Shown: positions 17,968-26,626, counted from the stretch's first letter. The stretch: 34,567 nt of DNA from Deltaproteobacteria bacterium (GCA_016219225.1 JACRBX010000156.1:1-34567), one strand, 5' to 3'. The notes: a model not told the origin generated them from the letters alone. Made by a program: numbers and translations.

Positions 17968-18744
17968 TCATTGCGAAAGCCTGTGATTAATTTCCTTCAG
18001 GAGCCGGACGATTTCCTGCTGATTCCGTAATTGGTATCGGGCCAGGCTCAGCCCACCGGTTCCTACGCGTATGGTTAAGAGATGTTTACTGTCCAGTCTG
18101 AAGACGTCTTCATCGGTGACATCGTCCCCGGTATACAAGCCCTTTGGGCATCCGGACAGGCCCATCAGGCAGCGCATGGCCGTTCCTTTGTCAGGGGCCA
18201 TCTCCGGCAAAAGGTTTTCAACGCATTTACCCTCAATCCTCCGGGGATGGGGGATGAGCAAATCAATACCGCGGAGTACGAGGGAGTGGGCCTTCTCTCG
18301 ATCCAGGGCGGCGCGGTAATGAACCGACAAGGTGGATCCCTTATTCTCGATGCTGATGCCGGAAGCGTCCGCCGGGGGAAGGAAACTTCGCAATTGTTTT
18401 TCCCAGGCCAAACAGATTCCGGCGAATTTTTTTTCCCGGGTCTCCCAACCGGGAAGCCCCTCCGCGCCGTGGTTTCCAACCAGAAACCGGGGAACAATCC
18501 CAAGACGGGCCTGGGCATCGCTCCGGGACCGGCCGGTGATGATGGCCACAGCAGCCCGGTCAACGAGATGGGCGAGTTCCTTTGTCGTAGCTTCCGAGAC
18601 CCGGGTTCCATGACGATCAGAAGTAATCGGGGCCAATGTGCCGTCGAGGTCAAAGGCAAAGAGGGTTTGGTGATCCACAAAGCGGCGTAAGTCCGTAAGT
18701 CCCGACTCCGTGAACAGATAGGGCAATGTATTTCCCCGGGTCAT
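17968..18744 (-). CDS. otsB: Trehalose-6-phosphate phosphatase
   Basis: 258 residues, HAD superfamily, normal OtsB length. Motif I is FDLDGTLAP (nucleophile Asp32, acid Asp34). Motif II is the Thr70 region in IITGRS, followed by the family block FLVGNHGAEG. The lysine lies in PDKGTAM (Lys186) and motif IV is TGDDVTDEDVF (Asp207/Asp208/Asp211). It dephosphorylates trehalose-6-phosphate made by OtsA. Its ATG overlaps the otsA stop (ATGA at 18741-18744), so the pair is translationally coupled. The C-terminus ends close to the REP-like element. Cytoplasmic; no signal peptide. Confidence 0.94.
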   Translation of the reverse strand: MTRGNTLPYLFTESGLTDLRRFVDHQTLFAFDLDGTLAPITSDRHGTRVSEATTKELAHLVDRAAVAIITGRSRSDAQARLGIVPRFLVGNHGAEGLPGWETREKKFAGICLAWEKQLRSFLPPADASGISIENKGSTLSVHYRAALDREKAHSLVLRGIDLLIPHPRRIEGKCVENLLPEMAPDKGTAMRCLMGLSGCPKGLYTGDDVTDEDVFRLDSKHLLTIRVGTGGLSLARYQLRNQQEIVRLLKEINHRLSQ

Positions 18745-20996
18745 AAGGGGCGGCTGATCCGTATGGCCAGCTTTTGGCGCTGCCTGATCCGGGCGGCATC
18801 GATCAACATCCGCCCTGCCCAGCGAAAGACGTTGAAATCATGCACCAGGGCCCTCATAAGGCGCATCCGTTCCTGCTGTTCGTAATGGGGCATGGTCAGT
18901 GCACGGTACAAGGCCTCGGCGGTCTGCTCTATGTGATAAGGGTTGACGATCAAGGCCTCGTGCAGCTCGTGGGCCGCCCCGGTAAACTGGCTGAGCAGGA
19001 GCACTCCTTGCTCATCGTCCCGGGCGGCCACGTACTCTTTGGCCACCAGGTTCATTCCGTCATGCAGGCTGGTGACCATACAGACATCAGCGGCCCGGTA
19101 ATAACGACGAACCTCTTCGGGTTGATGGTGCACGGCCCTGAGAATGATCGGTTGGTAAAGACCGGTAGCAAACTGTTGATTGATGCGCTCTGTCAGGGCG
19201 TGGACCCGGGCATCGAAGTTTTTGTACTCCTCCAGGGCGGAACGGGACGGAGAGGCGATCTGTATGAACGAGAACCTGCCGATCATGGCCGGATAAAGCT
19301 CCAGTAATCGCTCGACGGCCTGCAGACGCTCGAGAATTCCTTTGGTATAATCCATCCGGTCGACCCCAAGGCCGATCAAGCTGTTTTCACTCAGTTTCAG
19401 AGAATGCCGGATTTCGGTGCGGCATTCGGTTGCCGATGGCTCATTATCCTGCCGTGGCAGCCATTGTATGGAGATGGGGTAGTTTTCCACCAGGGTCAGC
19501 ATACCGCCGTGGAAGATCGTCGAGGACTCATGTTCGATGCGGGTCTCGAGATAACGATCGATGGTTTCCAGAAAGTTTTTGCAGTGAAACCGGGTATGGA
19601 AGCCCATAATCGTGCTGCCAAGCATCCCCTGAAGCAGTTCTTCGCGCCAGGGACAGATGCCGAAGGATTCGGGATTGGGCCAGGGAATGTGCCAGAAGGT
19701 GATGATGGTCGCTTTGGGCATTACCTGGCGAATCATGCTTGGCAGGAGGGCGAAATGATAGTCCTGGACGAGTACAACGGGATCATCGCTCTTCGCCTCC
19801 GTGGCCACCGCATCGGCGAACCGCTGGTTGATCAATACATATTGCTCCCAGTCGCTGGTGCGGAAAACCGGGCGAACATGGGCAATATGGCAGAGGGGCC
19901 AAAGCCCCTCATTGGCGAACCCATAATAGTAGCCGGTTTCCTCTTTTTCGGTGAGCCAGATACGGCGGAGGGTGTAATCCGGACGATCGGGCGGGACCTT
20001 TACCCGTCCGTGCTTGTCGGAGACTTCCCGATCGGCGGTACCGCTGCCATGGGCGATCCAGGTCCCCGAACAGGCCCGCATTACCGGCTCGACGGCGGTG
20101 ACCAGTCCGCTGGCCGGCCGCTGGATTTCGATACCTTCTCCCTTTTTTATGTGGATGTAGGGCTCCCGGTTGGACACCACAATGACCTGATCCCCGGTCA
20201 ATTCCTCGTGAAGAAGCCTCCTCAGACTGTCCGGGGTCCAGGAAATGGTCGCGTCATCGGCGAAACGCCTTTCGGCATCCAGGGAATGCAGCAGGGCGCG
20301 TAGATCTCCGACTAAAGGTTGAAGCTCCGAGGTGGGAGGCTGGGAAAAGGGGCGGACCAGGCCCTCGCCGTGCAGCATGGCCCGGACCCCTGCCATCCAT
20401 CCGCGCCAGCTCAAATGGGCGACGAAAACCGTAATCAGGGAGATGATTACTCCCATCACCGCGAACAGGATGATGATATATTTTCGCGTTTCGGAGCTGC
20501 GCTGCTCTGCGAAGCTCATATCGTGAACGAGTACCAGGGAGCCAATCTGCAAGCCGTCCTGCTCGATCGGATTCAGGGCCACATGAACCGGGCCCTCGGG
20601 CATCCGGATCATCGATTTAGGATCGTGGGGAGCGCTGGCCGGCATGGAACAGCCCAGGGCGGTTGGGAAAGTAGGGGTGCGGTAAAGCAATTTCCCCTCC
20701 TCATTGCAATAGGCCAGGGCAAGAAGCCGTTTGTCCTTGATCGTGCGATGGAAAAGCCGTTGGATCCCGGCCTTGTCGCCCTGCCGGAGAACTTCGGTAA
20801 GAGGCTCCTGGAGGGTGCTGGCAATGAGACGGGAGCGGATGTCCAGGTCCCGGACGGACCATCGGAGGTTGAGATTATCTACCAGGGGCACCACCCAATA
20901 GGCCAATAAAGCCAGGGCAACGGCCAGAGGCAGGACAAATCGCAAAGAAAGGCGCAAGGAGCGCAAAGAGGTTTTTAGAGCAGGAAAGGGTCTCAT
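18741..20996 (-). CDS. otsA: Trehalose-6-phosphate synthase (GT20) fused to a membrane sensor-like module
   Basis: 751 residues; a soluble OtsA is about 470. Residues 1-265 are extra: TM1 (about 20-38), an extracytoplasmic region (39-170) with a small-molecule-sensor look ([31 protein letters not shown]), TM2 (173-195) and a linker resembling HAMP plus coiled coil. From about 270 the GT20 fold begins: [43 protein letters not shown] (about 545) and [13 protein letters not shown]. It makes trehalose-6-phosphate from UDP- or ADP-glucose and glucose-6-phosphate at the membrane. The fold suggests a signal-gated synthase. The DNA for residues 9-20 ([10 protein letters not shown] region) is a CGCAAAG/CGCAAGG tandem, resembling dispersed intergenic repeats. 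Family members with this fusion are known; the ligand is not. Confidence 0.9.
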   Translation of the reverse strand: MRPFPALKTSLRSLRLSLRFVLPLAVALALLAYWVVPLVDNLNLRWSVRDLDIRSRLIASTLQEPLTEVLRQGDKAGIQRLFHRTIKDKRLLALAYCNEEGKLLYRTPTFPTALGCSMPASAPHDPKSMIRMPEGPVHVALNPIEQDGLQIGSLVLVHDMSFAEQRSSETRKYIIILFAVMGVIISLITVFVAHLSWRGWMAGVRAMLHGEGLVRPFSQPPTSELQPLVGDLRALLHSLDAERRFADDATISWTPDSLRRLLHEELTGDQVIVVSNREPYIHIKKGEGIEIQRPASGLVTAVEPVMRACSGTWIAHGSGTADREVSDKHGRVKVPPDRPDYTLRRIWLTEKEETGYYYGFANEGLWPLCHIAHVRPVFRTSDWEQYVLINQRFADAVATEAKSDDPVVLVQDYHFALLPSMIRQVMPKATIITFWHIPWPNPESFGICPWREELLQGMLGSTIMGFHTRFHCKNFLETIDRYLETRIEHESSTIFHGGMLTLVENYPISIQWLPRQDNEPSATECRTEIRHSLKLSENSLIGLGVDRMDYTKGILERLQAVERLLELYPAMIGRFSFIQIASPSRSALEEYKNFDARVHALTERINQQFATGLYQPIILRAVHHQPEEVRRYYRAADVCMVTSLHDGMNLVAKEYVAARDDEQGVLLLSQFTGAAHELHEALIVNPYHIEQTAEALYRALTMPHYEQQERMRLMRALVHDFNVFRWAGRMLIDAARIRQRQKLAIRISRPL

Positions 20997-21005
20997 GCCG
21001 GTTTC

Positions 21006-22796
21006 TCAGAAGGCGCTGTCCCAGCGTTTGCTGAGCCGGATGGCGGCGTTGATCAGTCCGACCATGCTGTAGGTCTGGACGAAGTTGCCCCATTGCTCCC
21101 CGGTATGGGGGGCGATGTGTTCGGCCAGGAGTCCATGGCGGTTGCGGCTGGCGAGCAGTCTCTCGAAAAGGGCCCGGGCTTCATCGATTCGGCCGAGCGC
21201 CACCAGCGCATAGATGTACCAGAAAGTGCAGACCACGAAGGCGTTTTCCGGTACACCGAAATCATCGGCTTCAACATAACGGTACACGTAGCAGCCGCAC
21301 TGGAGTTCCTGCTCAAGGGCCTCCACCGTTTTGATAAAGCGGGGGTCGTCCGCAGCCAGGAAACCGATATCATGAAGCAAGAACAGGCTGGCATCCAGGG
21401 TTTCTCCCCCGAAGACCGAGACGAAAGTCTGTCTTTTTTCACTCCAGGCCCGGGCACCTATTTCGGCCTGCAGGCGGTTTGAAAGGTCGCGCCAGTAAGC
21501 GGCGCGTTCATCGAGCTTGAGTTTTGCAGCAATCCTGGCCAATCGATCGCAGGCCGCCCAGCACATCACACCGGAAAAGGTGTGTATGCGCGAAAGACCC
21601 CGCAACTCCCATGGCCCGGCATCCGGCTGGTCATAAACCGCCAGGGCGGTCTCGCCCAGAGGTTCAAGACGTTTAAAGAGCGCTTCATCTCCCCGGCGCA
21701 CCAGTCGCCGGTCAAAGAACACATGGGCGACGGCCAGGATGGCCGATCCATACACGTCATGCTGACTCTGTTCAAAGGCCCGGTTTCCCACCCGTACCGG
21801 CCCCATGTTCCGAAAGCCGGGAAGGGAATCAATCTCCCGCTCTTCCAAGCCTGGCCTTCCATCAATGCCGTACACAGGCTGGAGACGTCCATCCGGTGCA
21901 CCGGCCACCACGTTGACCAGATAGTGGAGGTAGCGCTCCATCGTGGTGGTGGTTCCCAGGCGATTCAAGGCGTTGACCACAAAATAGGCATCCCGCAGCC
22001 AGCAGTAGCGGTAATCCCAATTGCGAACCGATCCCGGTGCTTCCGGTATGGAGGTGGTCATGGCCGCAATGATGGCCCCGGTATCCTCAAAGGTGTTAAG
22101 CTTAAGCGTAATGGCAGCCCGAATCACTTCATCCTGCCATTCGAAGGGAATGGCCAGGTCGCTCACCCACTGATGCCAGTAGGCAAGCGTTTCCGCCAGG
22201 AAGCGGCGGGCCAGATCGTCGATGGCCTCCGGAACGGTCTCGTCCGGCCCGAAAATGAGAGATACCTGGTCTTCCAGAAAAAAGGGAGTTTCTTCGAGGA
22301 GGGCGGTCAGGGAGGCATCGGTGGTCAGCCGCACAGTCCAGTCCGGGGACACGTAACGTATGTGATGGCTGCCGTAGGTGGTCGTGCAGCGCTGACGCCC
22401 GTAATCACAGGCCGGCCGGACACGCAGGCGGATGCGGGGAGTGCCCTGAACCCGCCTGATTTGCCGGACCAGCATTATCGGGATGAACATGCGGCCGTAC
22501 TGGCGGAAACGGGGAGCGAAGTCGGTTATTTCGACTGTTCCGCCACGGGAATCGGTGAGACGGGTTACGAGTACGGGGGAATTGGTCAGATAGAACTGAT
22601 CGGCGAGCGCTTGATCGACGAGTTCCACAGAGCAGTATCCAAAGCCTTCACCGCTGTCGTGTTCCCGCAACAGGCTGCAAAAAACAGGATCGCCGTCGAA
22701 GCGGGGCAGGCAACACCAGACCATTTCGGCGGTCCCATCGATCAAGGCCCCAATGTGGCAATTGCCGATTAATCCCAGGTCAAGCGTATTTCTCAT
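21006..22796 (-). CDS. Glycoside hydrolase family 15 (glucoamylase/trehalase type)
   Basis: 596 residues. The N-terminal beta-sandwich starts LGLIGNCHIGALIDG with WCCLPRFDGDPVFCSLL. The (alpha/alpha)6 domain has the GH15 marker NWDYRYCWLRDA (about 258-269), the acid Glu region in GLEEREIDSLPG (about 316-327), NRAFEQSQHDVYG, and the base Glu in LLAEHIAPHTGEQWGNF (about 555). GH15 contains glucoamylases, glucodextranases and trehalases. Placement as the first gene of an otsA-otsB unit favours trehalase or an alpha-glucan-trimming role, but this is inference. No signal peptide, so cytoplasmic. No Shine-Dalgarno is seen before the ATG; a sigma70-like promoter ends only about 10 nt upstream. otsA starts 9 bp after its stop. 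Confidence 0.9.
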   Translation of the reverse strand: MRNTLDLGLIGNCHIGALIDGTAEMVWCCLPRFDGDPVFCSLLREHDSGEGFGYCSVELVDQALADQFYLTNSPVLVTRLTDSRGGTVEITDFAPRFRQYGRMFIPIMLVRQIRRVQGTPRIRLRVRPACDYGRQRCTTTYGSHHIRYVSPDWTVRLTTDASLTALLEETPFFLEDQVSLIFGPDETVPEAIDDLARRFLAETLAYWHQWVSDLAIPFEWQDEVIRAAITLKLNTFEDTGAIIAAMTTSIPEAPGSVRNWDYRYCWLRDAYFVVNALNRLGTTTTMERYLHYLVNVVAGAPDGRLQPVYGIDGRPGLEEREIDSLPGFRNMGPVRVGNRAFEQSQHDVYGSAILAVAHVFFDRRLVRRGDEALFKRLEPLGETALAVYDQPDAGPWELRGLSRIHTFSGVMCWAACDRLARIAAKLKLDERAAYWRDLSNRLQAEIGARAWSEKRQTFVSVFGGETLDASLFLLHDIGFLAADDPRFIKTVEALEQELQCGCYVYRYVEADDFGVPENAFVVCTFWYIYALVALGRIDEARALFERLLASRNRHGLLAEHIAPHTGEQWGNFVQTYSMVGLINAAIRLSKRWDSAF

Positions 22797-22805
22797 AGTT
22801 AACTT

Positions 22806-22834
22806 AATATAAATAAAATAAAAACAGGGGTCAA
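22806..22834 (-). promoter_or_regulatory. Sigma70-type promoter for GH15-otsA-otsB, possibly leaderless
   Basis: On the minus strand TTGACC (22829-22834), exactly 17 nt, then TATATT (22806-22811). Initiation 6-7 nt beyond the -10 would fall at about 22799-22800, only 3-5 nt before ATG 22796, leaving no room for a Shine-Dalgarno, and none is seen. The spacing and both boxes are close to consensus; activity is inferred. Confidence 0.55.
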
Positions 22835-22953
22835 GGAAAAAACCGGCATCGGGTCGGCGACAAAAAACGGCCTAAAAAAGACAGAACCTTCCTTGCCAGA
22901 TGAGATTGGCGGGGTATCAAAGGCCACTCCCTGACTAAAGAGGACCTTATTGT

Positions 22954-23130
22954 TTATAGACTCGAATGATGGCAACAAATTGAAAGATACCTCGGAAGAT
23001 ACGCTGCCATTTTACCCCAGTTGGTGACGGCGGGCTGAGGAACAGAGGTTCCCGGAAAGGCCATCAGAATAAAGGCGATCAAGAAGAGAATGGGAAAGAA
23101 TTCTTTCCTAATGTGAATGCTGAGAATCAT
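22954..23130 (-). CDS. Small hydrophobic protein, function unknown (possible)
   Basis: 58 residues from ATG 23130 to TAA 22954. Residues 10-25 (EFFPILFLIAFILMAF) form one hydrophobic segment after a short basic N-terminus, then PGTSVPQPAV, which could be a signal-peptide cleavage region or the end of a membrane helix. A GAAGGA ribosome site lies 7 nt before the ATG, the main reason to take it seriously. The tail ends CCHHSSL, an unusual Cys/His cluster. No homology recognised; it may be spurious. Confidence 0.35.
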   Translation of the reverse strand: MILSIHIRKEFFPILFLIAFILMAFPGTSVPQPAVTNWGKMAAYLPRYLSICCHHSSL

Positions 23131-23445
23131 ATTCTTGTCCTTCGGGGAGTTTCTCCTTAGATACTCCCAGGGCCAAAGCCATTTCTTTCAACTCTTTTTT
23201 TCGACGCCTTTCCGAATAGAATGGCCGCTTCGCATGGAGGCTTTGTCTTTCCAGGCAAATTATGCTTGACCAGAGGGAAGCTCTAAGGTAACTTCAATAT
23301 AGGATAAATCAAAAAGATTTTTTCATCTTGCAGGAATGGCTTCGTTCCTCTTGTTGCCTTTCGGCAGTTTCCGGTTTTCAAGTGCGGAAGATGAGATAAC
23401 CTCCATCTCCGATTTGCCAATGGTCGCGTTCTCAAGCGGCCGGCG

Positions 23446-23476
23446 GGCCAATAAACTGCTTTTCTGTTTATTGGCC
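23446..23476. other. Perfect 11-bp hairpin upstream of the YihY gene
   Basis: GGCCAATAAAC and GTTTATTGGCC flank a 9-nt T-rich loop. No T-run follows on either strand, so it is not a standard terminator. It lies 45 bp before the YihY start and could act in the mRNA leader or as a protein-binding palindrome. Confidence 0.5.
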
Positions 23477-23520
23477 GGAATGTTACTATGCTGGGTTAAA
23501 AAGGATTATTGTCGTAGCAG

Positions 23521-24423
23521 GTGTTGCGAGAAAAAGAGAACTGGTTACACGTTAAGGGCATAAATAAGAAACGGCCGGAAGTGAAACTGATCTTCAAGAG
23601 CTTCCTCGATTTTTTTAGAGACGGCGGTCCTCTTCTCGCAGGCTCAGTCGCTTATTTTTTTCTTATGTCTTTTGTCCCCTTCGGTCTTCTTCTTATCTCC
23701 CTCCTGGGATATTTTTTGGGGGAAAACGGAGAATTCTTCGAGTTCTTTTCCGCAAGGCTGCTGCGATTCTTTCCTGCCGCCACATCAGAGATCTCAAAAC
23801 AATTGACAGCACTTGTCGTGTACAAACGGGTCGGCATTTTCACCTTTATCATTTATGCCTACTTTTCGTATCAGTTTTATATGACTCTGGAATCGGCAGT
23901 CCGCAATATTTTCAAGCAAAAGGAGAAACGCCCTTTTTTTATTTCGGTATTCTTCTCCATTTTCATCATAACCCTGATCGCTGTGCTGATCGTCGTTTCC
24001 TTCGCCGCTACCTCTGCCATACAGATGCTTCATTCCTTTTTGGAGGTCTTTCCTGTCCTTGGGATCGGCAAGCTGACAGTATTTTTCATTAAGTTCGTCA
24101 TGCCGGTTTTTGTCATCTTCATCGTGGCTTCCTTTCTGTATAAGTTTTTACCAGGGAAGAAGGTTTCATTGCGACATGCTTTCCGGGGGGCCTTTTTCAC
24201 CTCGGTTTTCCTCGAAATTGCCAGGCACCTCTTCACCCTTTACGTCATCACGGCTGCGGCCCAGTACGGCGCCATCTACGGATCGCTTTCGACCTTCGTC
24301 ATTTTCCTGCTATGGGTTTTTTACTCTGCCTGCATATTCCTCATCGGAGCCGAGATAGTCTGTAACCTCTCCTCTGCCCGGTTAGAAAAAAAGTCACCGA
24401 CTTCCGGCAGAAGCAGGGTTTAA
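23521..24423 (+). CDS. YihY/BrkB-family inner-membrane protein
   Basis: 300 residues with six predicted hydrophobic helices. The first follows FRDGGPLLAGSVAYFFLMSF, the family's hallmark start (compare GPLLAAALAYY). Others include FPVLGIGKLTVFFIKFVMPVFVIFIVASFLYKFLP and the C-terminal AQYGAIYGSLSTFVIFLLWVFYSACIFLIGAEIV, a strong YihY signature. The family was once misnamed RNase BN; its true role is unknown, possibly in envelope transport. The start is uncertain: GTG 23521 gives 300 residues, while GTG 23581 would begin 20 residues later and still include the whole domain. Neither has a good ribosome site. Confidence 0.85.
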   Translation: MLREKENWLHVKGINKKRPEVKLIFKSFLDFFRDGGPLLAGSVAYFFLMSFVPFGLLLISLLGYFLGENGEFFEFFSARLLRFFPAATSEISKQLTALVVYKRVGIFTFIIYAYFSYQFYMTLESAVRNIFKQKEKRPFFISVFFSIFIITLIAVLIVVSFAATSAIQMLHSFLEVFPVLGIGKLTVFFIKFVMPVFVIFIVASFLYKFLPGKKVSLRHAFRGAFFTSVFLEIARHLFTLYVITAAAQYGAIYGSLSTFVIFLLWVFYSACIFLIGAEIVCNLSSARLEKKSPTSGRSRV

Positions 24424-24587
24424 ATTATATTGGATCTTTAAAAAGGGGTCACCATTAAAAAGCCAAATTATCCCCGAATTCGTCTAACGGTCTATCTGGG
24501 TTAAGGCAAAAGGACGCTCATCCCGTATGGCGCGAGCCAGCAGACGGTTGATTCCTGATAATGTACTGTTCCCAGACTAATAAAAAT

Positions 24588-25064
24588 CTAATGCCCGACG
24601 TAAATCTTTTTCATCTCTATTTTTATCCGGCCAACTGAAACCCCCAGTTCATTTAATAAAAAAGCATGCATCGTTTGGGCATTGCAGACGTTGCAGTTGG
24701 CTGCATGATTGTCAAATTTACCAAGAGTGCCCTGTTTGAGAAAGCAATAAGAAAGGTTCTTGTGTCCCATCTCTTCACAGAAGCAGTAACAGGGAAAATT
24801 TGCCAGTAGTTTTGGTTCCTTGACCGCAATCTTGTAGCCTACCAAAACGGAGTCATTGATGTATACGTACTTTGGGAAATTATACTTTTCCCAGCTTTCC
24901 CCCGGATACTTTTTGGCCACCAGGGCCATTGACCTTGCCGTGAGTTCTTTAAGATTCATTTTTAACAGGGCCTGTATTTCTTTTTCCTGATTTGACGCTA
25001 AGACGATAGGGGTCATAAAAAGGAACAACAACCCGAATATTATGAATTTCATGACAGTTTTCAT
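24588..25064 (-). CDS. Exported PCYCGC-motif-like cysteine protein
   Basis: 158 residues with a signal peptide (MKTVMKFIIFGLLFLFMTPIVLA). The core ANFPCYCFCEEMGHKNLSYC, followed by FDNHAANCNVCNAQTMHAF, fits the PCYCGC-motif family (usually PCYCGCG then GHxSxxxC and HxxxCxxC). Here the family's Gly after PCYC is Phe. Six cysteines and several His/Met suggest a metal or redox site in the periplasm. It is last in the cytochrome operon, 21 bp after the cytochrome b stop, with an AAAGGAGAAAGG ribosome site. The family has no firm function; context suggests an accessory to the Rieske/cytochrome module. No lipobox cysteine is apparent at the cleavage region. Confidence 0.72.
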   Translation of the reverse strand: MKTVMKFIIFGLLFLFMTPIVLASNQEKEIQALLKMNLKELTARSMALVAKKYPGESWEKYNFPKYVYINDSVLVGYKIAVKEPKLLANFPCYCFCEEMGHKNLSYCFLKQGTLGKFDNHAANCNVCNAQTMHAFLLNELGVSVGRIKIEMKKIYVGH

Positions 25065-25085
25065 GGTCCTTTCTCCTTTCTTTTC

Positions 25086-26126
25086 TTACCAGGGAACCCT
25101 AAAAAGCCAATTATTCCCACGAAACCAATAACCGACAACGATCGCCAGTAATTGGCTTAAAAAAATAAAAGCGAAAACCAGGTTAAGGATCAGCCGTTCC
25201 TTCACGAACCATCGGCCGCCCGGCTGGTTTGAGTGATCCAGTGAAGGGCAGAAGACTAAAAAGAGGCCGATGACTAACGGCACAATTATGCCGCCGAACA
25301 AGGCTGAGTGACTGACCATTTCCTGGATGCCCACAAAATACCAGGGCGCCTTGGCCGGATTGGGCGGACGCAGAGGATCGGCCCTGCCCGACAGGGGGGC
25401 TTCAATGAAAAGCGCCAGGGCGAGTAGAAAGGAAAGGGTCAGAAGGCCGACAGCCAATTCCGCTTTAAAGAGTATCGGCGAAGAAGCTATTCTCTCAGGG
25501 TCCGGCTCCTTGAGGGCTGCCAAGCCCCCGGCTTTTCTGATACGCCAGAGATGCAAAGCAATAAAGAGTATCCACAGGGAAGGCAGGAAGGCGACATGCA
25601 AGGCAAAGGACCGGCTCAGGGTGTCGGTCCCGATTTCCTGGCCGCCCAGGAGAAACCCTCGAATTGAGGGGCCGATGACAGGGAAGTAGGAGGCAAGATT
25701 TGAACCTACTTTGATCGCCCAATAGGACGTCTGGTCCCAGGGCAAGAGGTAGCCCGTATAATTGCTCGCCAGGATCAGAGTCAACAGGCCCAGCCCATAG
25801 ACCCAGTTCAGATAACGTCCCCGATAGCCCCCGGTGAAAAAAACCCTTGAAAGGTGCAGGAAACCTGCGATCAGCAGGACATTAGCCGCCAAATAATGAA
25901 GATTGCGCACCACTCCGCCATAACGCAGAGTAGTCATGATGTGCAGTATCCTGTCATAGGCCACATCCTGATAGGGAACGTAATAGAGGAGGAGTGTAAT
26001 CCCGGTCACAACAAGCAAAATAAAGCAGGATAGGCAGATGATACCCAGACCGAGAGTCGTGATGGGTTGCAGGGTCGTTACCCGAATCATCGGCGGATGG
26101 AGGTGTTTCAGAAAATTCATCTTCAA
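25086..26126 (-). CDS. Cytochrome b (b6-type with subunit IV portion) of a Rieske/cytb complex
   Basis: 346 residues, about eight membrane helices. Bis-histidine haem ligands are His77/His91 (spacing 14) and His177/His192 (spacing 15); the extra residue in the second pair is the b6-type rather than mitochondrial form. The Qo motif is PNPAKAPWYFVGIQEM, with APWY in place of the PEWY glutamate motif. The C-terminal half resembles fused subunit IV. I see no cysteine at the b6 haem-cn position (the nearest are Cys31 and Cys34). It oxidises or reduces the quinone pool together with the Rieske protein, whose stop overlaps its ATG (26123-26126). Confidence 0.9.
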   Translation of the reverse strand: MKMNFLKHLHPPMIRVTTLQPITTLGLGIICLSCFILLVVTGITLLLYYVPYQDVAYDRILHIMTTLRYGGVVRNLHYLAANVLLIAGFLHLSRVFFTGGYRGRYLNWVYGLGLLTLILASNYTGYLLPWDQTSYWAIKVGSNLASYFPVIGPSIRGFLLGGQEIGTDTLSRSFALHVAFLPSLWILFIALHLWRIRKAGGLAALKEPDPERIASSPILFKAELAVGLLTLSFLLALALFIEAPLSGRADPLRPPNPAKAPWYFVGIQEMVSHSALFGGIIVPLVIGLFLVFCPSLDHSNQPGGRWFVKERLILNLVFAFIFLSQLLAIVVGYWFRGNNWLFRVPW

Positions 26127-26626
26127 CCTTTCCTTCCCGCCTCATCCCCCGGGGTTCGATCAAGGACCGATCTTTCTATTTCAAGCCAACTCGGTCTCGT
26201 CAATTTTTCTCCGATATGCACCCATAGTCTGCCATCCCGCTCAGTTACTTCGTGCCAGGGAAGCGGGTCTGTGGCCGGACCTGAATAGACCTGGCCCCGG
26301 GAGCCGAATTCGCTGCCATGGCAGGGACAAAAGAATCCCTGGTCGATCACATTGAGAAGACAGCCCAAATGGGTACATTCCAGGCTGATGGCCCCGATTT
26401 TCCGAGAAGATCTGACGATGGCGATCTTGTGCTCCGGGAAAGGGGTCAACGAATCGGGCGCAAAGCGGTCCATCGGGGAGATCTGAACCCAACTGCTTGA
26501 AGAGAATCGGGAGGCGGCTGTCCAGACATTGCCGAAAATCCAGGCGAAGGCCGTCCCTACGGCCCCCAGGCCGGCCATGACCAGCCAGTTGAATAGAAAT
26601 TCCCGTCGGCTAACGCGTGTCGTCAT
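26123..26626 (-). CDS. Rieske [2Fe-2S] protein, Tat-anchored
   Basis: 167 residues. SRREFLF (6-12) is a twin-arginine motif preceding one hydrophobic anchor (14-32), as in bc1/b6f Rieske subunits. Cluster ligands are Cys84-Thr-His86-Leu-Gly-Cys89 and Cys100-Pro-Cys102-His103-Gly-Ser, complete with the disulfide pair. SEFGSRGQVYSGPATDPLP is the usual proline loop. It accepts an electron from quinol at the Qo site and passes it to a c-type cytochrome. Its start overlaps the 3' end of the heptaheme gene by 17 bp and its end overlaps cytochrome b by 4 bp, so the three are translationally linked. Confidence 0.95.
   Translation of the reverse strand: MTTRVSRREFLFNWLVMAGLGAVGTAFAWIFGNVWTAASRFSSSSWVQISPMDRFAPDSLTPFPEHKIAIVRSSRKIGAISLECTHLGCLLNVIDQGFFCPCHGSEFGSRGQVYSGPATDPLPWHEVTERDGRLWVHIGEKLTRPSWLEIERSVLDRTPGDEAGRKG

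Larger units (their letters stand above)
22797..23520. other. Intergenic stretch of about 720 bp between divergent units
   Basis: It separates the minus-strand GH15-ots unit from the plus-strand YihY gene. It holds the ots promoter, a possible 58-residue minus-strand ORF (22954-23130), and a perfect hairpin (23446-23476). A second minus-strand frame (about 23285 down to 23106) is open and lysine/arginine-rich (RRRKKELKEMALALGVSKEK), but its only ATG leaves 24 residues; it may be a decayed gene. A plus-strand frame 23336-23563 has a poorly placed ribosome site and spans the hairpin; I do not call it. Confidence 0.6.

Noticed and set aside
23336..23563. 75-residue plus-strand ORF before the YihY gene
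   Set aside because: Ribosome site too close to the ATG, composition unlike a protein, and it spans a perfect hairpin.
24430..24585. Remnant of an insertion sequence next to the PCYCGC gene
   Set aside because: A short open minus-strand frame (SGINRLLARAIRDERPFAL) looks protein-like, but no terminal repeats or transposase motif could be identified.
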